Positions 5,063 through 9,490 of a stretch of 9,490 nt of DNA are shown here, in pieces. Position 1 is the stretch's first letter, and each line of letters starts with the position of its first letter. The position numbers and the translations under genes were made by a program. Location: assembly GCA_021851985.1 (NCBI GenBank), contig JAJZOS010000024.1, positions 1-9,490 of the forward strand, in the 5' to 3' direction. Below the pieces are notes generated by a model that was not told where the DNA came from, did no database searches, and was given only the letters and a program-made list of their open reading frames with translations. The stretch is from Microcaldota archaeon. GTDB taxonomy: Archaea > Micrarchaeota > Micrarchaeia > Micrarchaeales > CABMGC01.

Positions 5063-5202
5063 TGGAGTTTACTACCCTCTAATAGCCTTCTTACTCCAGA
5101 AGCATAACTTCGCATCGGTTTGGTGGAGTTTGGAAAGGAGCTAATTTGACACATATTATCCAAATAAGGGACTTCTACGCCGATTGATAAGGGATATAAA
5201 TT
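5063..5202 (+). repeat. Repeat A, locus copy (upstream region of the terpene-synthase gene)
   Basis: This is the partner of 3735-3875. It ends at the TATA box and contains spaced GGAG-type repeats (GGTGGAGTTTGGAAAGGAG at about 5117-5137). Conservation of a non-coding stretch 50-190 bases before the synthase start suggests regulatory sites. The stretch 4960-5250 has no gene that I accept. Confidence 0.6.
5193..5200 (+). promoter_or_regulatory. TATA box of the terpene-synthase-like gene
   Basis: GATATAAA sits 51-58 bases before ATG 5251, which predicts a start of transcription near 5222-5228 and a leader of about 25 bases. A second candidate, AATATATAG at 5211-5219, would instead give a leaderless transcript. 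The first is shared with repeat A in the element. Confidence 0.45.
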
Positions 5203-5250
5203 AATACGGGAATATATAGTCATATCTTTCAGTTTCATTGGGTTTATGGA

Positions 5251-6228
5251 ATGGTAAAGGCATATCCAGTAGACAAATTTCCTAAGAAAGTACTTAGACC
5301 AGATATAGTAGCTAATCATGACAACCATCTTAAACTACTGTCAGATGATATAGAACATTATGGTGAGGTATGTGGTTATAGAGATCAGGTTCTGTTTGAC
5401 TGGTTACTACGAATATTTGAGAACCTTGGCATATCAACAGTCGATTTACGCTATCTGGATTCGCTTGCAGTAACCAAAACAAAGGTGGCCATGTTTGTCA
5501 TACTGGTGGACGATACTGTTGACAATATAAACAAAAGGGATCTTGATCTATGCGAAGAACTACTAAAGATCCCATTCGGAGAAGTCAGTAATAAAAGGTA
5601 TGTTTCTGAAGGGCGTCACTCGGACTATTTGAAGTTTGCACGGAATCTCTGGCTGGAAATAACTGATGAGATTAAATCATATCCAAATTATGCAAAATAC
5701 CTGGATTCATTTGAGTTTGATGTTAGACAGTTTCTTAACTCGATTAGATACAGTGAATTTGTAAACAAACACAACAACGCTGCAAACCTTGCTGAGAATG
5801 ACGCTTATGTGCATCACGGCATGATGGTAATGATACAACTGGATATGGACCTGATGTGCTCGGAAAAGTTTAACGATAAAGAGTTTGGAACTCTTAGAGA
5901 ACTTGCTTATCTTTCCCAAAAACTAGCCAGAATAGGGAACCTTATCAGCACGTATCCTAGAGAGATTATAGAATCAGACATGTCAAGCGAAGCGCTCATT
6001 AAATTCAGGAAGGAATATGGGGAGAATTTTAAGTTCAAGCTAAATAAGCTGTTCAACAGGGAGAAGAGATACCCTGAATTCGAGGAGAAAATGATACGCG
6101 AGTGGGAGAACGAATACAACGTAATAAAGGAACTGGCAGTAGAGATTAAGTCGATAGACGGTGGTAAGTTCGTCCAATCACTTGAATTCTTTCAGGAAGC
6201 TTACCGGACAAAGATAAATGATTGGTGA
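5251..6228 (+). CDS. Class I terpene-synthase-like protein
   Basis: This 325-residue, helix-rich protein matches the usual length of bacterial class I terpene cyclases (about 320-350). The two metal-binding motifs are present and properly spaced: DDTVD at 87-91 (DDxxD, after FVILV) and N230-xxx-T234-xxx-E238 (NLISTYPRE), a form of the NSE triad with the usual basic residue before Glu. These motifs hold three Mg ions and the diphosphate of a prenyl substrate. Departures from the norm: I do not find the diphosphate-sensing Arg at its usual place about 46 residues before the NSE motif (sequence there is YVHHG), and the C-terminal RY pair is replaced by YR (318-319). It may thus be a divergent cyclase, a prenyltransferase relative or a non-catalytic binder. 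The substrate is unknown. ATG 5251 is the only workable start; an ATG at 5246 ends after three codons. The gene faces the V4R/KaiC operon with two bases between stops. Confidence 0.75.
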   Translation: MVKAYPVDKFPKKVLRPDIVANHDNHLKLLSDDIEHYGEVCGYRDQVLFDWLLRIFENLGISTVDLRYLDSLAVTKTKVAMFVILVDDTVDNINKRDLDLCEELLKIPFGEVSNKRYVSEGRHSDYLKFARNLWLEITDEIKSYPNYAKYLDSFEFDVRQFLNSIRYSEFVNKHNNAANLAENDAYVHHGMMVMIQLDMDLMCSEKFNDKEFGTLRELAYLSQKLARIGNLISTYPREIIESDMSSEALIKFRKEYGENFKFKLNKLFNREKRYPEFEEKMIREWENEYNVIKELAVEIKSIDGGKFVQSLEFFQEAYRTKINDW

Positions 6229-6230
6229 TT

Positions 6231-6776
6231 TCATATCTGCATCTCGCAGAGTTCTCTAAATTCATTAACCAGTTTTTCTTTTGAATCCAAGATAAAACGG
6301 CAATTTTCCCCGCTCAATACTGCACAATCTGTTTCAATAGCATGAAGTTCCTGTCCAGTAGCAATCGATGCAATGCCTGCCAATGCGCCTCGCAATATGT
6401 GATCTACTGGAGCAAAAGACTTTCCTTTCAGGATTTTGGCGAACGGAGAGCCTTCAAGAATCATAGACATGTCCTTATTAGATGAAGGTTTTTCATATCT
6501 TAGCTTACCGTATCCGTATATGTTTATACTGTCGCATATCCACTCTGAAAGATCAGGGTTTTTCGCCTCTACAGTTAGCTTATGACTTTGTTCCAGCATG
6601 GAATTCCGCATAGTAGAGTACAGCATCTTTGTAGCTGACTTATCGTTTGATATCTTATTGGCATACATTATGAAGCCTTCCAATGGCAGTATGGCAACAC
6701 TATCGCCATATAAGATAATGGAACCGTCTTCAAATTTCAGCTTCCGGCTCATGAGAAGCGTGTCCAGCAGATTCAT
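6231..6776 (-). CDS. V4R-domain protein (second of two paralogues)
   Basis: This 181-residue protein ends in a V4R domain (about 80-163). V4R (4-vinyl reductase) domains bind small hydrophobic or aromatic ligands and sense or assist ligand handling, for example in XylR/DmpR-type activators and bacteriochlorophyll synthesis. Diagnostic are ILRGALAGIASIATG (127-141) and ETDCAVLSGENCRF (148-161), where C151 and C159 are the paired cysteines of the family. The N-terminal 75 residues, shared with its neighbour, are mixed helix and strand and lack a DNA-binding motif I can identify. Its ATG overlaps the stop of the preceding paralogue by four bases (ATGA), so the two are translationally coupled. 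The partner is probably the KaiC-like ATPase at the head of the operon. Its stop is two bases from that of the convergent terpene synthase. Confidence 0.8.
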   Translation of the reverse strand: MNLLDTLLMSRKLKFEDGSIILYGDSVAILPLEGFIMYANKISNDKSATKMLYSTMRNSMLEQSHKLTVEAKNPDLSEWICDSINIYGYGKLRYEKPSSNKDMSMILEGSPFAKILKGKSFAPVDHILRGALAGIASIATGQELHAIETDCAVLSGENCRFILDSKEKLVNEFRELCEMQI

Positions 6777-7354
6777 TTCGTTTCACCAAAAAGTTTTTCA
6801 TAACGATCAGGGAACTTTTCCTTCAGGTATTCTTTAGGTCCCCAGTAGTAGATGCAGACGTCACTACCTGAGCATATGCACTCAGTTTCTATCACATCAA
6901 TATCGCTCTTGAAAGTGCCACTTGCCGAACCTGCAATGAAACCTTCAAATAATGGGTCTGAAGGCACCCTGACTCCCTTATCCTTAAGATACTTATGAAG
7001 CGGAAGTCCGGCTATTGATAATATGCCACAGTTCTCCTTTTCTACTATCTTGTATGATACTTTGCCCCAGCCTGCAAAGCCGCAGTATTTTATCCAGCGA
7101 TCTAGGAATATTCTGGAGGTCAACTGGTATTCTTCTCCAAGAGAAACTGAGAACTCAACCATACCCTTCTTAACCGATTCGTATAGCTGCCTTTCCTCTC
7201 TTATGTCTCCTTTCAGATTTAGGATGTAATCCCCGAGGAAACTGACAGGAAATATCGCTACAGGCTGTTTATTCAGGGTTATCTCTCCCTCCTCGATTAC
7301 GACCTGTCTTGAAACTGAGAACAATTCAAAAAGGTTTATCCAACCACCTTTCAA
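6773..7354 (-). CDS. V4R-domain protein (first of two paralogues)
   Basis: This 193-residue protein has the same plan as the next gene: an N-terminal part aligned throughout (NLFELFSVSR with NLLDTLLMSR; PVAIFP with SVAILP) and a C-terminal V4R domain with LFEGFIAGSASG (135-146) and ETECICSGSDVC (156-167). C159 and C167 correspond to the paired family cysteines; C161 is extra. The start is uncertain. Only TTG 7354 is canonical, giving a TTGA overlap with the KaiC stop. Yet alignment with the paralogue begins at the ATA codon 7337-7339, which has a good Shine-Dalgarno-like AGGTGG about six bases before it. The tandem pair comes from gene duplication and has since diverged strongly, which suggests different ligands or a heterodimer. 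Confidence 0.8.
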   Translation of the reverse strand: MKGGWINLFELFSVSRQVVIEEGEITLNKQPVAIFPVSFLGDYILNLKGDIREERQLYESVKKGMVEFSVSLGEEYQLTSRIFLDRWIKYCGFAGWGKVSYKIVEKENCGILSIAGLPLHKYLKDKGVRVPSDPLFEGFIAGSASGTFKSDIDVIETECICSGSDVCIYYWGPKEYLKEKFPDRYEKLFGETK

Positions 7355-7359
7355 GTGGT
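7343..7359 (-). promoter_or_regulatory. Hairpin at the KaiC/V4R junction
   Basis: In the minus-strand mRNA ACCAC and GTGGT pair around a seven-base loop that holds the TTG start and the KaiC stop, and the 3' arm covers the Shine-Dalgarno-like GGTGG. Ribosomes finishing the KaiC frame would open it, which would couple translation of the first V4R gene to KaiC. The stem is only five pairs. Confidence 0.3.
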
Positions 7360-8139
7360 GCTTCTCTGGTACACCTTCTCAGCAGGCTTCACCAGGCATC
7401 CATTCTTGCCAAGCTCTAGGTCATGTACATACTGGCTGTGCTCCGTATCCCTCATCTTGAGTATGCTTATAGTTCTCATACGCTTGGACCCTAAGAGTTC
7501 ATTGTAGAAGGTTACCACGCAGTCGCATGCAAACTCGCTTACGCCGTCCACCGTAAGTTGGTCTCCCGTATGTTTTGCGGCTGTAATGATTAGGTTTGTT
7601 GTGCCCTGCTTGGAAAGCTCGTTTATTAAAAGGTATGTTGCCCTCTGGTCAGACTTCCCCGTATATATTACCTTGCGGTCTGTCGGACGGTTCTTATAGG
7701 TAGAATCTATGTCAGACAGATTAAAGCCGAGCGGTATTATAAATTGGTCTAGATTTACTGCGAAGTTCACTAGGCTGTCAAAGACGAGCCTCTTGGCTCC
7801 AACCTCTTTTATTGCTGTGCCTATCATTTCAAAAATATTGATGCCTGCCAGATCAAGTGCTACTTCGACTATCTTCAATTTCTTTTCTCTTTCCAGTAAT
7901 TCAAGATCCCATCCGAATTTACTTGCCTGGCCAAGAAGATCCTCCCTTTTCTGGTCTAACGTCACATAAACTCCGCATTCGCCGTTTTTTGCCCCATTGT
8001 AAATGTATTGCAATGCGAAGATTGTCTTACCTGTTCCAGGGATCCCTGTTAGAAGCACATTAGATCCCTTGGGCACTCCTCCTTCTACCAGCTCATCAAA
8101 TCCTGGAATCCCTGTCCTGATTCTTGCCCCTCCATCCAT
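7351..8139 (-). CDS. Single-domain KaiC-like (RecA-superfamily) ATPase
   Basis: This 262-residue protein has one KaiC domain. It opens with RIRTGIPGFDELVEGGVPKG, the standard KaiC N-terminus, followed by Walker A GIPGTGKT (32-39) and Walker B RLVFDSL (117-123, D121). The strand after Walker A reads YVTLDQKREDLL (58-69) where most KaiC proteins have Glu-Glu; here Asp62-Gln63, so hydrolysis may be slow or altered. In archaea single KaiC domains act as ATP-dependent signalling or assembly switches, often next to sensor genes, and ArlH of the archaellum is one such relative. No circadian partner (KaiA or KaiB) is seen. It is first in an overlapping operon with two V4R proteins, which suggests a ligand-sensing partner role. 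Start ATG 8139 fits the family's N-terminus. Confidence 0.85.
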   Translation of the reverse strand: MDGGARIRTGIPGFDELVEGGVPKGSNVLLTGIPGTGKTIFALQYIYNGAKNGECGVYVTLDQKREDLLGQASKFGWDLELLEREKKLKIVEVALDLAGINIFEMIGTAIKEVGAKRLVFDSLVNFAVNLDQFIIPLGFNLSDIDSTYKNRPTDRKVIYTGKSDQRATYLLINELSKQGTTNLIITAAKHTGDQLTVDGVSEFACDCVVTFYNELLGSKRMRTISILKMRDTEHSQYVHDLELGKNGCLVKPAEKVYQRSTT

Positions 8140-8168
8140 ATTTTCACTGCATATTATATATCTGGAAG

Positions 8169-8178
8169 AGCTTTAAAA
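8169..8178 (-). promoter_or_regulatory. Candidate TATA box of the KaiC/V4R operon
   Basis: The minus strand has GTTTTAAAGC about 30-40 bases before ATG 8139, predicting a nearly leaderless transcript. A nearer TATATAAT (about 8152-8159) would put the start inside the gene and is less likely to be the box. Confidence 0.35.
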
Positions 8179-8253
8179 CATTGGTTTTTGATTTAAGGCA
8201 AGGAGTGAGTATCCATTGATCAAAATAGCGTAAATTTATTATTGAGACTTAGG

Positions 8254-8350
8254 TTTGTAGTAAACTGCTGACAGGCATTGCGTAACATTTAAGAACACAT
8301 ATTTACAGTTAATGTTAGTTCAGGTGTAGATTATGTTAGGTGGAACTGGT
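8254..8350. repeat. Repeat B, locus copy
   Basis: This is the 82% identical partner of 3874-3970, here lying between the KaiC promoter and the 3' end of the regulator gene. It contains no gene I can see. Its survival at this identity next to a heavily decayed gene remnant suggests either a recent split or a conserved function such as a terminator or RNA. Confidence 0.75.
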
Positions 8351-8364
8351 CAGGTTTAAATAAA

Positions 8365-9490
8365 TTAGTTTATTGTAGGTTTATATCTATCAGTATAGAT
8401 ATCAGCGTAATCTAATTTTATATTGTTTAATAATCTGTATTGTACAGTATCTTTACTATTTAATCTCCTAAATCCCAGATTACCTATAAGTAATTGAATT
8501 ATTATCATAGTATGCGGTTCAATCCCGCTTCCAAACATGTTACGAAGACTATCTTCTGTTTTTTGTAGGTCTAGGTCTTCGAAGATCGGCAGTATAGATA
8601 GCATGCCATACGGGGCGCCTATATCTCCAAGCAGTATAAATTTGTTGGTAATGGCGTTTATGTCATTTAAAACGTATTTGAAATACTCTCTTTTTCCTTT
8701 ATCAAATTGCGATATATTTACCTGATTAGATACCAACAATGCAGTGTACTTTAGTGGCAGCGAATCCATTGTGATAGTTATTCTCCTTATTATCTTCTTA
8801 TCCAACAGCTTATGATAAGTATAGTGTGCAGCACCTGGATGCATCTTGTATTTTTTATCTATCTCGTTAAAGTCAATCCTCCCATTTTTATTAAGTTCGT
8901 ATAAAACATTGAATTCCCTTTCTAACAACATATTTTCGGGTTTTCTTGATAGTTCCTTTGTCTTATGCCATATCTTATCTTTAATAATTTCAAAGAATTT
9001 GTCTCTGAATGGTATAAAACCATATGACTGTGTAATGTAGCTAACTACCCAATCTGCATCCTGGTTTGAAAATACCTTATTTTGCCTAATCTCATAAACA
9101 ATGTCCTCAAGATACGCTGCATTGATAGCTAATAAGTATATGAAGATATCGTATTCTCCTTTAAGCAATGCGACCGTTTGTATTAACGGGTATCTGTTAA
9201 GAACTTCTTTTATGCTTTCTATGTCAGGAATCCCATTTCTAAATTTTACTAGGATATAGAACCTGAACAATCCAAATGGCCTCGGAACAAAATCAATAGT
9301 GTATTTTATCTTATAAAGAGATTCCAGTCTGTGCAATCTTCGTTGAACCTTACTTCTGCTCACACCTGCATATTTGCTTATCTCGGATAATGTTGTCCTT
9401 CCGTCTGTGCTTATCTTTTCCAGTATCTTTCTGTCAATTTCATCGGGATATATCAGTGATTCTAAACCGCTAGTGTCATCATGCCTAGAG
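8365..9490 (-). CDS. Large transcription regulator with two Lrp/AsnC-like halves (5' end outside window)
   Basis: The frame is open from the TAA at 8365-8367 to the window edge, 375 codons. A GTG at 9363 exists, but it lies in the recognition helix of a clear winged helix-turn-helix (DEIDRKILEKI, TTLSEISKYAGVSRSKVQRR), so it cannot be the start; the true start lies to the right. The order is: winged HTH 1; an Lrp-type RAM-like domain with GEYDIFIYLLA; a linker; winged HTH 2 (EREFNVLYELNKNGRIDFNEI, then HPGAAHYTYHKLLDKK); a second ligand-binding-like domain with a C-terminal LLIGNLGFRRLN. Lrp proteins sense amino acids or other small molecules and act as global or local regulators; fused double copies are unusual. 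It is transcribed in the same direction as the KaiC operon just downstream, 225 bases away, and may control it. A truncated paralogue lies at 3994-4131. Confidence 0.75.
   Translation of the reverse strand, partial: SRHDDTSGLESLIYPDEIDRKILEKISTDGRTTLSEISKYAGVSRSKVQRRLHRLESLYKIKYTIDFVPRPFGLFRFYILVKFRNGIPDIESIKEVLNRYPLIQTVALLKGEYDIFIYLLAINAAYLEDIVYEIRQNKVFSNQDADWVVSYITQSYGFIPFRDKFFEIIKDKIWHKTKELSRKPENMLLEREFNVLYELNKNGRIDFNEIDKKYKMHPGAAHYTYHKLLDKKIIRRITITMDSLPLKYTALLVSNQVNISQFDKGKREYFKYVLNDINAITNKFILLGDIGAPYGMLSILPIFEDLDLQKTEDSLRNMFGSGIEPHTMIIIQLLIGNLGFRRLNSKDTVQYRLLNNIKLDYADIYTDRYKPTIN

Noticed and set aside
5017..5328. 103-codon minus-strand open frame before the synthase gene, with a KPMRSYASGVRRLLEG stretch faintly like a transposase C-terminus
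   Set aside because: It overlaps the synthase start and its promoter, and the repeat A copy at 3735-3875 has stops and a frameshift in this frame, so it is not conserved as protein.
1..9490. CRISPR array, rRNA, IS element ends
   Set aside because: No evenly spaced repeats, no rRNA-like sequence and no intact transposase or matching terminal inverted repeats were seen.

Overview
The window reads as archaeal. Promoters are TATA boxes about 25-35 bases before short or leaderless 5' ends. The gene families (VapBC, single-domain KaiC, V4R, Lrp-type regulators, secreted Thr/Ser/Asn-rich surface proteins) are typical of Archaea, and the tRNA carries no encoded CCA. The DNA is A+T-rich. I cannot name a lineage from sequence alone; an acidophilic DPANN or Thermoplasmatota-like archaeon is only a guess.

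Bases 1-38 are the 3' end of a tRNA gene, probably class II. It overlaps a 41-bp sequence (27-67) that recurs at 4217-4257 with three differences. This pair of att-like repeats bounds an integrated element of about 4.2 kb. The element holds a tyrosine integrase (200-1018) whose C-terminal catalytic part looks frameshifted. A 56-residue ribbon-helix-helix protein (1082-1252) follows. Two secreted or membrane-anchored surface proteins lie on the minus strand (1390-1869, 1975-3156). Next is an unusual GC-rich block (about 3350-3735) full of inverted repeats, and last a stretch (3735-4131) made of broken copies of sequences found further right.

Right of the second att lies a vapBC toxin-antitoxin pair (4284-4911), followed by a weak third att-like sequence (about 4993-5016). 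Then comes the most unusual locus: a class I terpene-synthase-like gene (5251-6228, plus strand) facing, two bases away, a tightly overlapping minus-strand operon of a KaiC-like ATPase (7351-8139) and two paralogous V4R-domain proteins (6773-7354, 6231-6776). The window ends inside a large regulator with two Lrp-like halves (8365 to beyond 9490).

The two regions are linked by repeats. The terpene synthase's upstream region including its TATA box (5063-5202) has a diverged copy at 3735-3875. The sequence downstream of the regulator gene (8254-8350) has an 82% identical copy at 3874-3970, and the regulator's C-terminal codons reappear at 3994-4131. In the copy at 3735-4131 the two flanks are fused directly, with the synthase/V4R/KaiC cassette missing. 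So either the cassette is a discrete insert, or the element carries a deleted version of the whole locus. A plausible but unproven reading is that the synthase makes or modifies an isoprenoid, the V4R proteins bind a small hydrophobic ligand, and the KaiC-like ATPase passes the signal on.
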